From contig JANQOA010000072.1 of assembly GCA_028279305.1 (NCBI GenBank), forward strand, positions 1 through 35,426: a DNA stretch of 35,426 nucleotides. Direction: 5' to 3'. This stretch comes from Pseudomonadales bacterium. Its GTDB lineage: Bacteria > Pseudomonadota > Gammaproteobacteria > Pseudomonadales > Azotimanducaceae. Numbering within the stretch: the stretch's first letter is position 1; each line of letters opens with the position of its first letter. The translations under genes and the position numbers were made by a program. Positions 6,888 through 15,496 of this stretch are shown here, in pieces. The notes under the pieces are model-generated. The model ran no database searches and was not told the DNA's origin. It was given only the letters and a program-made list of their open reading frames with translations.

Positions 6888-8594
6888 ATGAGCGACACCA
6901 GCGGCAGCAATGCAAGCGGCAGGTACGACCTGCTGATCAGCAATGCGCGTATAGCTGACGGCACCGGGGCGGAACTGTTTACCGGCGATGTGGCGGTTAA
7001 AGACGGTAAAATCGCCGCGGTTAACACCGCCGGCGGTACCGACCTGAAAGCCCGGCGTACCATCGACGCTGACGGCGACCTGCTGACCCCGGGGTTTGTT
7101 GATATCCACACCCACTACGACGGCCAGGTGTGCTGGGACAAACAGGTTACCCCCAGTTGCTGGCACGGCGTGACCACCGTGGTGATGGGCAACTGCGGGG
7201 TTGGCTTTGCGCCCGTGCACAAAGGCAACGAAGCGGAACTGGTGGCGCTGATGGAGAGTGTGGAGGACATTCCCGGCACTGCTCTGCACGAAGGCGTGCC
7301 GTGGACCTGGGAAACATTCCCCGAATACCTGGATGCCATTGATACCCCCTACAGCGTGGATGTCGGCGCCCAGGTGCCCCACGTTGCCATCCGCCATTAT
7401 GTGATGGGTGACCGCTGTTACGACGATGCCGGCACCGAGGACATGGCGCAGATGCGCGACCTGACCCGCGAGGCTCTGCAGGCCGGTGCGCTGGGCTTTT
7501 CCACTTCGCGTTTCTACGGCCACGTGGATAAGGCCGGCAACGTGGTGCCGGGTACCCACGCCAGCGCCGCGGAAATGTGCACCATTGGCGACGCCTTTGC
7601 GGGCATGGGCCACGGCACCATTGAAATCATCTCCGACCACCTCAACGATGCGGAAGAACTGTCCTGGATCGAGCATATCGCGCGTACCACCGGGCGCACG
7701 GTGACCACCCTGGTTACCCCGGGTGCGGCCGCCATCTGGGACCTGGCGGACCACCTGCACGGTGAGGGATATAATCTGCGGCCCCAGGTTGGCGCGCGCC
7801 CGGCTTCCATCCTCATGACCCTGGAAGGCACCATTAACCCCATGCGCCAGCACGCTGCCTACCGGGAAATCCATCACCTGCCGCTGGCCCAGCGGCAGCG
7901 CGCCCTGCTGGACCCGGCGTTCCGCCAGCGGGTGCTGACAGAAACACCCACACCGCCGAAAAACCGCGACGCGGTGCGCATGATGAACAGCTACGACAGC
8001 ATCTACATTATGGATGAGCGGCTGAGCTATGAACCTTCGGCCGCGGACACATTGGCCGCGGCGGCAGCGGAACAGGGTGTGCACCCGCTGGAAGTCATGA
8101 TGGACACCATGGCCGCGGGCATCCCCTTACTGGTACTGTTCGGCAACTATCCGGGGGATCTGGAAGCCCAACGGGCGGCCATCGAAAATCCCCTCAGCGT
8201 ATTTGGTCTGTCTGACGGCGGCGCCCACTGCGGGGTGCTGGTAGACGCCAGTGTGCCCACCTATATGCTCAGCTACTTTACCCGCGACCGCAGCCGCGGC
8301 CCGCTGCTTGGGCTGGAACACGTGGTACATAAAATGACCCAGGACACGGCGCGGGTTTACGGCCTGCAGGACCGCGGGGTCATTGCACCCGGCTACAAGG
8401 CGGATCTGAACCTGATCGACTACGGCAACCTGGCCCTGGAAAACCCGCGCATGGTCTACGACCTGCCGGCGGGCGGCAAGCGTTTGATTCAGGAAGCGCG
8501 CGGTTACCGGGCTACCGTGTGTAACGGCGAAGTAACCTACGAAAACGGCGAACATACCGGCAGCATGCCGGGCAGGTTGATCAGGGGAGGCTGA
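6888..8594 (+). CDS. Amidohydrolase, N-acyl-D-amino-acid deacylase-like
   Basis: This 568-aa metal-dependent amidohydrolase matches the D-aminoacylase group. An N-terminal beta-sandwich precedes the TIM barrel. The metal-binding HTH motif (His74, His76) sits in GFVDIHTHYDGQ, followed by the family block GNCGVGFAP at about 101-109 and SDGGAHCG near 443-450, which carries the conserved Asp. The family removes acyl groups from N-acyl-D-amino acids or opens cyclic amides. GAGGG precedes the ATG. It sits in a locus that also encodes an amidase, so an amide-linked substrate is plausible, but the true substrate may be neither D nor an amino acid. Confidence 0.9.
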   Translation: MSDTSGSNASGRYDLLISNARIADGTGAELFTGDVAVKDGKIAAVNTAGGTDLKARRTIDADGDLLTPGFVDIHTHYDGQVCWDKQVTPSCWHGVTTVVMGNCGVGFAPVHKGNEAELVALMESVEDIPGTALHEGVPWTWETFPEYLDAIDTPYSVDVGAQVPHVAIRHYVMGDRCYDDAGTEDMAQMRDLTREALQAGALGFSTSRFYGHVDKAGNVVPGTHASAAEMCTIGDAFAGMGHGTIEIISDHLNDAEELSWIEHIARTTGRTVTTLVTPGAAAIWDLADHLHGEGYNLRPQVGARPASILMTLEGTINPMRQHAAYREIHHLPLAQRQRALLDPAFRQRVLTETPTPPKNRDAVRMMNSYDSIYIMDERLSYEPSAADTLAAAAAEQGVHPLEVMMDTMAAGIPLLVLFGNYPGDLEAQRAAIENPLSVFGLSDGGAHCGVLVDASVPTYMLSYFTRDRSRGPLLGLEHVVHKMTQDTARVYGLQDRGVIAPGYKADLNLIDYGNLALENPRMVYDLPAGGKRLIQEARGYRATVCNGEVTYENGEHTGSMPGRLIRGG

Positions 8595-8602
8595 GACAAC
8601 AA

Positions 8603-10006
8603 ATGAGTTTACAGGAACTGACCGCGGACTATCTGGTGGTGGGGAGCGGCGCCATGGGTATGGCGTTCACCGATGTGTTAGTCGAAGAAAGTGACGCCAG
8701 CGTGGTGATACTCGACCGCCATCACCAGCCCGGCGGCCACTGGAACGACGCATATCCCTACGTGCGCCTGCACCAGCCTTCCGCGTTTTACGGTGTCAAC
8801 AGCAAACATCTGGGCAGCGATACCATCGACCAGACGGGCTGGAACAAAGGGCTGTTTGAACTGGCCACCAACAGCGAAGTGTGCGCCTATTTTGATCAGG
8901 TCATGCAACAGCAGTTCCTGCCGTCCGGCCGGGTGCAGTACTTCCCCATGTGTGAATACGATGGTGACGGCCGCTTTCACTCGCTGGTGTCGGACGCGCA
9001 GTTTCAGGTGCACGCGAAAAAAACCGTGGACGCCACTTACATGAACGTTACCGTCCCGTCCATCCGGCCGCCCCAGTACCAGGTTGATGATAACGCCCAT
9101 TGCCAGCCGCCCAACGCCCTGCCCCGGGTCACCGGTCAGTACCAGCGGTACGTTATTGTCGGTGCCGGCAAAACAGGCATGGATGCCTGCCTGTTTCTGC
9201 TGAAGAACAACGTCAGCCCCGACGCCATCACCTGGATCATGCCCAGAGACTCATGGCTTCTCGACCGCGCCAATATTCAGCCCGGTGATATGTTCAGCGA
9301 GTCCGTGGGCCGCGGCTTTGCGCTGCAGACCCAGGCCATCGCTGAATCGGAAACCATCGCGGAAATTTTTACCCGGGTGGCTGAGTACGGACAGTTGCTG
9401 CGCTTCGACGACGAGGTGGAGCCCACCATGTACCGTTGCGCAACGGTCACCAAGGCGGAACTGGAACAATTGCGGTCCATCAAACATATCGTCCGTCAGG
9501 GCCGGGTACAGCGCATCGCCGCGGACCGGATCTACCTGGATGGCGGCGAAATTGCCACGGATGACAAAACCCTGCACGTGGATTGCAGCGCCGACGGCCT
9601 GGAACGGCGGCCCGAACAGGCCGTATTTGACGGCAACAAGATCACCCTGCAGTCAGTACGCACCTGCCAGCAGGTATTCAGCGCTGCGTTTATCGGTCAC
9701 GTGGAAGCCCGCTACGGCAGCGACGAAGAGAAAAACAGCCTCTGCACCCCGGTGCCACATCCCGACGATCACATCGACTTCCTGCGCACCACCCTGGCCA
9801 CCAACCTGAATGCCATGCACTGGGCGCAGGATGCGGAGCTGCAGGAATGGCTGCTGAACGCCCGGCTGGACGGCTTCACCAACCGCCGCAACGGCGACGC
9901 GCAGCCCACCGCTGAACAGGCTCAGATGCTTGAGAAAATCATGCACAACACCGTGAAGTCGGTGGAAAACCTGCAGCGGCTGCTGGCTCAGGTGGACGGC
10001 GCTTGA
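8603..10006 (+). CDS. FAD/NAD(P)-binding oxidoreductase
   Basis: This 467-aa flavoprotein has an N-terminal dinucleotide fold GSGAMG near residue 14, the acidic end of beta-2 (VVILDRHHQPGGHW) and a second Rossmann motif VGAGKTGMD near 190. The layout is that of flavin-dependent monooxygenases and lysine/ornithine-hydroxylase-like proteins that bind FAD and NAD(P)H. GGGAGG precedes the ATG. It starts 8 bases after the amidohydrolase stop and shares one base with the methyltransferase start, so the three are cotranscribed. I cannot assign a substrate. Confidence 0.85.
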   Translation: MSLQELTADYLVVGSGAMGMAFTDVLVEESDASVVILDRHHQPGGHWNDAYPYVRLHQPSAFYGVNSKHLGSDTIDQTGWNKGLFELATNSEVCAYFDQVMQQQFLPSGRVQYFPMCEYDGDGRFHSLVSDAQFQVHAKKTVDATYMNVTVPSIRPPQYQVDDNAHCQPPNALPRVTGQYQRYVIVGAGKTGMDACLFLLKNNVSPDAITWIMPRDSWLLDRANIQPGDMFSESVGRGFALQTQAIAESETIAEIFTRVAEYGQLLRFDDEVEPTMYRCATVTKAELEQLRSIKHIVRQGRVQRIAADRIYLDGGEIATDDKTLHVDCSADGLERRPEQAVFDGNKITLQSVRTCQQVFSAAFIGHVEARYGSDEEKNSLCTPVPHPDDHIDFLRTTLATNLNAMHWAQDAELQEWLLNARLDGFTNRRNGDAQPTAEQAQMLEKIMHNTVKSVENLQRLLAQVDGA

Positions 10007-10722
10007 TGCAGATCAACAGCCATGCACCGCAAAGCGTAAAAAACGAACTGCAACTCATGCAGCAGGTGCTGCCGCTGCACAACGCCAGGGTACTGGAACT
10101 GGGCTGCGGCCGTGCGGAAAAAATCCGTGAGCTGGCCGAACAAGGACAGATCGCCGGCGCGGTGGCGGCGGAAGTCGACCCCGCCGCCCATGCGCAGAAC
10201 CTGGACAACCCGGCGCCCGGGGTGGCTTTTGCCCAATTCGGCGCCCAGGACATCCAGGCGCCGGACCGGCACTTCGATGTGGTCATGATGCTGAAGTCGC
10301 TGCACCATGTACCCCTGACGCAGATGCGCGATGCGTTTGAGGAGATTGCCAGAGTGTTGAGGCCCGGCGGACTGCTGTACATTTCAGAGCCGGTATTCGC
10401 CGGTGACCTGAACGAGGTGCTGCGCCTGTTTCACGATGAAGAACATGTGCGCCAGGCGGCGTTTGAGGCTACCGTGGAGGCCGCCGCTTCACCTCACTTT
10501 AACCTGGTGGCCCAGCATTTTTTCCTCAACGAAGTACGCCTGAAATCTTTTGCTCAGTTCAAGGCGGGTATCATCGACGCCACCCACACGCAGCACAATC
10601 TCGGCGCTGATTTACTGGCCCGGGTGGAAGACAAGTTTGAATCCTACCGCCGCGTGCAGCCGCCCCACTACCGCTTCGAAACCCCCAACAGGGTGGATAT
10701 CCTGCAGCGCGCCGGTGCCTGA
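10006..10722 (+). CDS. Class I SAM-dependent methyltransferase
   Basis: This 238-aa protein has the SAM-binding motif I VLELGCGRAEK at about 28-38, an acidic motif II region (AAEVDP), DVVMMLKSLHHV at about 87-98, and the ARVLRPGGLLYISEP block typical of Methyltransf_11. The ATG at 10006 overlaps the previous TGA by one base (TGATG); a TTG one codon earlier is less likely. Being coupled to the FAD oxidoreductase suggests consecutive modification of one small molecule (inference). It is the last gene of the rightward arm. Confidence 0.88.
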   Translation: MQINSHAPQSVKNELQLMQQVLPLHNARVLELGCGRAEKIRELAEQGQIAGAVAAEVDPAAHAQNLDNPAPGVAFAQFGAQDIQAPDRHFDVVMMLKSLHHVPLTQMRDAFEEIARVLRPGGLLYISEPVFAGDLNEVLRLFHDEEHVRQAAFEATVEAAASPHFNLVAQHFFLNEVRLKSFAQFKAGIIDATHTQHNLGADLLARVEDKFESYRRVQPPHYRFETPNRVDILQRAGA

Positions 10723-10743
10723 CGCGCCGACGCCAAAGGCACC
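10714..10743. terminator. Weak inverted repeat between convergent genes
   Basis: GGTGCCT (10714-10720) pairs with AGGCACC (10737-10743) around a GC-rich 16-base loop, between the convergent methyltransferase and phosphatase genes. There is no T-tract, so intrinsic termination is uncertain. Confidence 0.3.
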
Positions 10744-10746
10744 CGC

Positions 10747-11520
10747 TTAACCCAGGTAGCGGGCGCGCAGTTCCGCCAGGGCGTCCTGCTCGAAGCCCAT
10801 GGCTTCAACGATGTAGTGTTCAGCGCTGTCAAATTCGCTTTCGATGGCGTCGTAGGCAGCCTGCAGGTATTCGGGCCGCACACCGGCCAGCGCCATAACC
10901 GCATCTTTGGCCGGCACCTGTTGCGGCTCGAAACGCTCCAGCCATTTCGGCAGGATGTAGCCTTCATAATCGATGCACTGATTGGTAAACAGGTAATCCT
11001 GTACAACGGTTTCCTTGGGTACGCCAAGCGCGTGCAGGATAAGCGCCACCGCCACCCCGGTGCGGTCCTTGCCGGCGGAACAGTGCACCAGAAAGCCGCC
11101 CTCCTCCAGGTTCAACAAGCCGTCGAACATTTTGACGTAGTCTTCCACATGATCGCGCACCAGTTCAGCGGTGAGGTCGGTCATGTAGCGGATACGATCC
11201 GCCAGCTCCAGGCCGGTCCGGGCCAGGCGCGTACGCAACTCCACCGCGCTGCCCGGATCTATGGGTATCTCCAGGCGTCTCGGCGCGTGCTCGGGAAACG
11301 GCGTGGGCTCTTCCTGCTTCTCATCGTCCCTGCGCAGGTCGCAGATGAGCTTAACGTTGAGGCCGGCAAACTGGCGCTGGGCGCTGCTGCTCAGGTGGGT
11401 CAACGTGCCTGAACGGTACAGCAAGCCGGGTTGGACCCGGCGCCCGTCCGCGCCGCTGTAACCGCCCAGGTCGCGCAGGTTGACCGCCCCCTCCAGGTCA
11501 ATGGTCTGCGGTGCGTTCAT
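10747..11520 (-). CDS. Tyrosine/dual-specificity protein phosphatase (Y_phosphatase3 type)
   Basis: This 257-aa phosphatase has the Cys-x5-Arg signature HCSAGKDRTG, with nucleophile Cys147 and Arg153. The N-terminal NLRDLGGY block followed by GLLYRSGTL is typical of bacterial PF13350 phosphatases. These remove phosphate from tyrosine or from phospholipid-like substrates. Its ATG overlaps the stop of the globin gene (ATGA), so its translation is probably coupled to the globin. The functional link between a haem protein and a phosphatase is not known. Confidence 0.9.
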   Translation of the reverse strand: MNAPQTIDLEGAVNLRDLGGYSGADGRRVQPGLLYRSGTLTHLSSSAQRQFAGLNVKLICDLRRDDEKQEEPTPFPEHAPRRLEIPIDPGSAVELRTRLARTGLELADRIRYMTDLTAELVRDHVEDYVKMFDGLLNLEEGGFLVHCSAGKDRTGVAVALILHALGVPKETVVQDYLFTNQCIDYEGYILPKWLERFEPQQVPAKDAVMALAGVRPEYLQAAYDAIESEFDSAEHYIVEAMGFEQDALAELRARYLG

Positions 11521-11927
11521 GCCTGCGCCGCCGGGTGTGCAAATACAAGCTGCAGGATGTAATCGATCCGCTGCTGCCAGGCTGAGGCATCAGCGGACGT
11601 CCAGGCATCACCCGCGCCGCTTTGCACCACATCCCGGATGGCCGAGAAAAAAGCCACATACATGTCCCTGTGCACCTGATAGGACAGCAGGTGATTGTCC
11701 AGCTCCCAGTTCAGGTAACCTTCAGGGCCAAGGTGCTCGTCAGACATCAGAAGTTCCAGGGTCTGTTCAAACATGCGGCCGCGCATGTGTTCGTCCGAGT
11801 GACCCATCAGCTCCAGCGCAGCGGGATGCAACTCAAAAAAACGCGCATAAACCTGGGGCACGATATCCCCCAGGTTGGCGGCGCAAGCCTCCAGGCTGGG
11901 CATGATGGCGGCGGGGTCGGCGCTCAT
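11517..11927 (-). CDS. Single-domain globin-like protein
   Basis: This 136-aa all-helical protein has the pattern of a bacterial globin: a QVYARFFELHPAALELM A/B-helix region, an RMFEQTLELLM segment, and DNHLLSYQVHRDMY followed by FFSAIRDVV. His79 is the likely proximal haem ligand. It would bind haem and a gas ligand (O2 or NO). Its ATG has no ribosome-binding site of its own but overlaps the stop of a 22-codon ORF that has a strong one, so it is probably translated by coupling. It overlaps the phosphatase downstream. The globin call rests on pattern, not on a search. Confidence 0.72.
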   Translation of the reverse strand: MSADPAAIMPSLEACAANLGDIVPQVYARFFELHPAALELMGHSDEHMRGRMFEQTLELLMSDEHLGPEGYLNWELDNHLLSYQVHRDMYVAFFSAIRDVVQSGAGDAWTSADASAWQQRIDYILQLVFAHPAAQA

Positions 11928-11992
11928 GAATTTTGTGTCCGTAGGGTGGGCGGCTGGGCGGGCGGTTGGGCAGTAAACAGTGTGACGGGCAT
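11924..11992 (-). CDS. 22-codon leader ORF coupled to the globin gene
   Basis: Starting at the ATG at 11992, a 22-aa proline-rich peptide (core AQPPAQPP) ends in a TGA that overlaps the globin ATG as ATGA. It has the best Shine-Dalgarno of this part of the window, AAGGAGG at 12001-12007, eight bases before its ATG, while the globin has none. This argues that ribosomes load here and pass on to the globin and phosphatase. The Pro-Pro pairs could slow ribosomes (EF-P-dependent) and so tune the coupling; that part is speculation. Confidence 0.6.
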   Translation of the reverse strand: MPVTLFTAQPPAQPPTLRTQNS

Positions 11993-12000
11993 GGGTTTAA

Positions 12001-12026
12001 CCTCCTTTTGCCTCTAATATATACAC
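12001..12026. promoter_or_regulatory. Shared control region between leader-globin and PhyH genes
   Basis: The minus strand carries AAGGAGG (12001-12007) for the leader ORF, preceded by the AT-rich TATATT. On the plus strand TAATAT (12015-12020) lies six bases before the PhyH ATG at 12027, which has no ribosome-binding site. This could mean a leaderless PhyH mRNA. Neither direction has a convincing -35. Confidence 0.4.
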
Positions 12027-12827
12027 ATGCTTGAGCAACAACCACACAGCCTTACCGCGGCTGAACGCGAGGCTTACCGGAACGATGGTTTTTTTGTCCG
12101 GCGCGGCGTGTTTCCGGCTGCTGAGGTGGCGCGGCTGAGCACGGCCGTGGAAGCTGCCAACCGCGCGGCGCTGGCCGCCGCCGCTGAACCGGGCGGCGGC
12201 GCAACCTATCACCTGGACGGCAACAGGTTTGTCGACACCGCAGCCTGCACCGTGCAATTTGAACATCAGCCCGGCTCGGACACCGTGCGGGTCATCGAGC
12301 CCATCCACGTGCTGCATCCGGCGCTGGATACATTGCTGGACCACCCGTTGCTGGTCCGCCCCATGCAGGGCCTTGTCGGCCAGTCCAGGCTGGCCCTGTG
12401 GACCGCGAAGTTGAATCTTAAACGCCCCCGCGAAGGTTCGGGTTTCGGCTGGCACCAGGACTCACCTTACTGGATGCACAACTGCCGCCACGTCGACCGC
12501 CTGCCGAACGTGATGCTGGCGTTGGACGAGCAGTCAGCAGATAACGGTTGTTTTGAGGTGATCCGCGGCAGCCACAAGCAGGGTATCCTGCCCGGCACCA
12601 GCGACGGTTCCCAACTGGGCGGTTTTTTTACCGATCCCGCCTGTTTTGACCTGTCACAGCGGGTGCGGCTCACCGGGCCGCCGGGATCGCTGTTCTTTTT
12701 CAGCCCGCACAGCGTCCACGGTTCACGCCCCAACCGCAGCAGCCGGCCGCGCCGGGCGCTGATCATGACCTACCAGCCCGGCGGTCAGCCGATGCTCAAA
12801 ATTCCCGCTGTGCGGAATATCAACTAA
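12027..12827 (+). CDS. Phytanoyl-CoA dioxygenase (PhyH) family protein
   Basis: This 266-aa Fe(II)/2-oxoglutarate oxygenase has the iron motif His143-x-Asp145 (GWHQDSPYW) and the distal His231 (HSVHGSRP). An arginine about ten residues further on, in RPRRALIMTYQPG, would bind 2-oxoglutarate. Such enzymes hydroxylate small molecules or acyl chains. No Shine-Dalgarno precedes the ATG. Its 3' end overlaps the convergent luciferase-like gene by four bases. The substrate is unknown. Confidence 0.9.
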   Translation: MLEQQPHSLTAAEREAYRNDGFFVRRGVFPAAEVARLSTAVEAANRAALAAAAEPGGGATYHLDGNRFVDTAACTVQFEHQPGSDTVRVIEPIHVLHPALDTLLDHPLLVRPMQGLVGQSRLALWTAKLNLKRPREGSGFGWHQDSPYWMHNCRHVDRLPNVMLALDEQSADNGCFEVIRGSHKQGILPGTSDGSQLGGFFTDPACFDLSQRVRLTGPPGSLFFFSPHSVHGSRPNRSSRPRRALIMTYQPGGQPMLKIPAVRNIN

Positions 12828-13819
12828 GCCTGCAGCGCCGCCGCCGCGGCCGCCATGGTATCAAACGTTACCTGACGCCGGTCTTCACCCCAGGGCATGG
12901 GCATCAACACCGGATGTTCAACCCCGGCGTCGATGTAAGCCCGGGTAAATGCCGTCACCTGATCAGCACTGCCGATAAAGTCGATGGCTTGCACCATTTC
13001 ATCGGAAATCGCCGCCAGCGCCCCGTCGCGGTCTTTGGCCGCCTGCCGTTCGCGCAGCGTATCCACTTCGTCTGCAAAACCGGCGGCGCGGAACATATTT
13101 GCATAACCGTCCGCCATGGCGTAGTTAAACAGATCCCGGCGCGCGGATTTTGCCGAGTTTGCAAACTCTCCAACCGCCGCGTGCACGTAGGCAAATATCT
13201 TAGCCCCGCCGCCGGCCCGCACCCGTTCAATCGAGGCCGGCACGTGGCTCACGGGGATATAATTCAGCAGCACGCCGTCCGCCACTTCACCGGCCAGTTT
13301 GAGCATCTGCGGACCCAGCGCCGCCATGACAATTTTCGGCCGCCGCTCGCCCAGGCGCACGCCCAGACGGAAACGCTTGACCTGCCAGAAGTCACCTTCA
13401 AAGGTCACCGCTTCGCCGGACAGGCACTCCCGCAACAGCGCAACGTATTCGCGCATCATGGCTATAGGCCGGTCCGCGGCTGCCGCGCCATGCTGGCGCA
13501 GAATCCCCGGCGCTGATACACCCACACCCAGCCACACGTCCGCATCCGGACTCAGCGCCTGCAGCGTCGCCGCTGACATGGCAGCCAACGGCGGTGTACG
13601 CACCTGCACCGGGACAATGCCCGTGGCCAGGTCGAGACCCGGCGCCACCGCTGAGACCCCGCCCAACAGGCTGAAAGCGTCGGTACCGTTTGCCTCCACC
13701 GTCCAGATGGAACGGTACCCCAGCTGCTGGGCATGTTGCGCCACATCCAGGACCGCGCGCGGACCCAGTACGGCAAGGCTGCCGAAGGTAACACCCAGCG
13801 GCGTGGTTGGCTCTGACAT
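12824..13819 (-). CDS. LLM class (luciferase-like) flavin/F420-dependent oxidoreductase
   Basis: This 331-aa TIM-barrel oxidoreductase shows luciferase-like family features: FGSLAVLGPRAVLDVAQHAQQLG at the N-terminus (read in parts), the central VWLGVGVSAPG and the LAGEVADGVLLN block. The layout is close to F420-dependent reductases, but many proteobacterial members use FMN. It follows the GST gene on the same strand after 32 bp, with GGAGAC as ribosome-binding site, so the two are probably one operon. The substrate is unknown. Confidence 0.88.
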   Translation of the reverse strand: MSEPTTPLGVTFGSLAVLGPRAVLDVAQHAQQLGYRSIWTVEANGTDAFSLLGGVSAVAPGLDLATGIVPVQVRTPPLAAMSAATLQALSPDADVWLGVGVSAPGILRQHGAAAADRPIAMMREYVALLRECLSGEAVTFEGDFWQVKRFRLGVRLGERRPKIVMAALGPQMLKLAGEVADGVLLNYIPVSHVPASIERVRAGGGAKIFAYVHAAVGEFANSAKSARRDLFNYAMADGYANMFRAAGFADEVDTLRERQAAKDRDGALAAISDEMVQAIDFIGSADQVTAFTRAYIDAGVEHPVLMPMPWGEDRRQVTFDTMAAAAAALQA

Positions 13820-13851
13820 CAGTGGTCTCCTTAAGCTCTTTTAGAACGTCT

Positions 13852-14610
13852 TTAGAACGTCATCGGCAACGGCAGATGATTGGCAAACATCCAATCGCGG
13901 CGCTTGACCAAGCCTTCATCAGCGCCACCCATCAACTCCGCGCAGTAATCATAGGATTTGCGCAGCCCGCCGGGCATCGGGCACTGATCTTCAGGCAGCG
14001 TCCGCGCAATCAGGGAAAAATAGGCCCAGTAGATGTCCAGGGCGGAGAGCCGCCCGCCGACCAGGTAATGGGGTGAAGATTGCGCCGCGGCAAACTTGCT
14101 GAATTCCGTCATAATCAGCTCCGCCTTGGCCTGGGCCCGCTCGCGGGCCGCTTCGCTGTAGCCGTACTGCGCAAACATGGGGTTTTTGGCGGCTGCCTGG
14201 GCTGCCCTTTCAGGTCCGCCAAGACCCAGCATCAGCAGACGCATATTCCAGATCCAGCCGTTTTCACCTATCAGTTCGTTGACCCAGCCGATCATGCCCA
14301 TGCGGTCATGTATATCATCGGGCAGCAGCGACGCTCCGCTGCCTAAACGTTCCGCCAGATTGAGGATTTCCAGCCAGCCGGCGCGCGGCGCTTCATCGTT
14401 ATACAAGGCCACCGGCGCATTCCGCTGGCGCGTCCACGCTACCAGCGCTTCGTTGGCACCGCCGCCGATCTGCAGCACCGGAACATATTCAACGCCTTTG
14501 ATATCCAGAACTGCCCTGGCCGACATGGAGTACGGCGCCGGGGCCCCGGCGGTGAGTGCCAGCCGCAATCCACTCATGTCTTCCGCGGCTTCCGCCTCAA
14601 TGTATTCCAC
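13852..14610 (-). CDS. Glutathione S-transferase family protein
   Basis: This 252-aa protein has an N-terminal thioredoxin-like half (LRLALTAGAPAPYSMSARAVL, then the substrate-side NAPVALYNDEAPR) and a helical C-terminal half with ISALDIYWAY-like SALDIYWAYFSLIA. The start is taken as GTG at 14610, because GGGAGG lies at 14617-14622, six bases upstream. The ATG at 14577 has no such site, and the frame further upstream to 15060 is out-of-gene sequence. GSTs conjugate or isomerise electrophiles with glutathione; the partner may be the adjacent LLM enzyme (inference). Confidence 0.8.
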   Translation of the reverse strand: MEYIEAEAAEDMSGLRLALTAGAPAPYSMSARAVLDIKGVEYVPVLQIGGGANEALVAWTRQRNAPVALYNDEAPRAGWLEILNLAERLGSGASLLPDDIHDRMGMIGWVNELIGENGWIWNMRLLMLGLGGPERAAQAAAKNPMFAQYGYSEAARERAQAKAELIMTEFSKFAAAQSSPHYLVGGRLSALDIYWAYFSLIARTLPEDQCPMPGGLRKSYDYCAELMGGADEGLVKRRDWMFANHLPLPMTF

Positions 14611-14692
14611 TGTTGTCCTCCCGTAAAACCAGCGCGCCAAGCTACAACATTTGGCATTGAGCATCCACCGGAGTTTCTGCCATGCTGCCCCC

Positions 14693-15496
14693 ATGGCCCG
14701 CCGTTTTCGACTTATCGCCTGGAACATCCGCGCCGGCGGCGGCCGCCGCGCGGACGAAATTGCCCGCGCCGTGCAGCGCCTGCGGGTGGACGCGGTGGTG
14801 CTCAGCGAGTTCCGCTCCAGCCCGCCGAGCCTGTCGATTGCGGCGCAACTGGCACAGATGGGCCTGCACCAGCAGGTTAATACCCTGCACGAGGTTAAAC
14901 CCGCAACCAATGCCCTGCTGATTGCAGCGCGCACGCCGTTAAAGAAGGTGCCGCTGCGGCACCGCCCCCGGGAAGCCGGCCGCTGGAGCATGGTGCGTCT
15001 GCAACAGCCGCGCCTGGCGCTGGCCGCCATGCACATTCCCAACCAGCACACCGGACGCAAACCGGCATATCACGAGGCGGTGCTGGGCCTGACCCGCCGT
15101 TGGCGCGGCGGCCCCGCCATTCTTACCGGCGACACCAATTCCGGCCGTATCGGCGAAGATGAACAGACGCCGGTATTCAACCAGCGCACGCACAAATGGT
15201 TTGAGCAGATCCATGCCAATGGCTGGCGTGACGCCTTCCGCCACCGCCACGGCAGCCGCCGCGAATTTACCTGGTATTCACCCGGACACAACAACGGTTT
15301 CCGCCTGGATCAGGCTTTTGTCTCACCCGAACTGGCGGGCCGCCTGCTGAACGTGCACCATCTGTGGCTGCGCCACTCCCAGCAACTGCACCGCCGGGAC
15401 AGTCTCAGCGACCATGCGGCACTGGTACTGGATCTTGATCTGCAGGCTGATGCGCCCGCCAGAGATCAGATTGCCCTGGAAAAATTGTCAGTCTGA
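14693..15496 (+). CDS. Endonuclease/exonuclease/phosphatase (EEP) family protein
   Basis: This 267-aa metal-dependent phosphoesterase fold shows the core residues Asn11 (LIAWNIR), Glu39 (LSEF), the GDTNSG block near 146 and the C-terminal SDHAAL near 238 (Asp-His pair). Family members cleave DNA, RNA or phospholipid phosphodiesters. The ATG at 14693 matches the usual start of the fold; a TTG at 14651 would add a poorly conserved tail. The 3' end overlaps hemN tail-to-tail by 31 bases. Confidence 0.85.
   Translation: MARRFRLIAWNIRAGGGRRADEIARAVQRLRVDAVVLSEFRSSPPSLSIAAQLAQMGLHQQVNTLHEVKPATNALLIAARTPLKKVPLRHRPREAGRWSMVRLQQPRLALAAMHIPNQHTGRKPAYHEAVLGLTRRWRGGPAILTGDTNSGRIGEDEQTPVFNQRTHKWFEQIHANGWRDAFRHRHGSRREFTWYSPGHNNGFRLDQAFVSPELAGRLLNVHHLWLRHSQQLHRRDSLSDHAALVLDLDLQADAPARDQIALEKLSV

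Noticed and set aside
6849-8084. 411-aa frame on the minus strand
   Set aside because: It is a GC-driven shadow of the amidohydrolase, with no recognisable domain or ribosome site.
14611-15060. N-terminal extension of the GST frame
   Set aside because: The extension is antisense to the EEP gene and has no family features; GTG 14610 has a good ribosome site.
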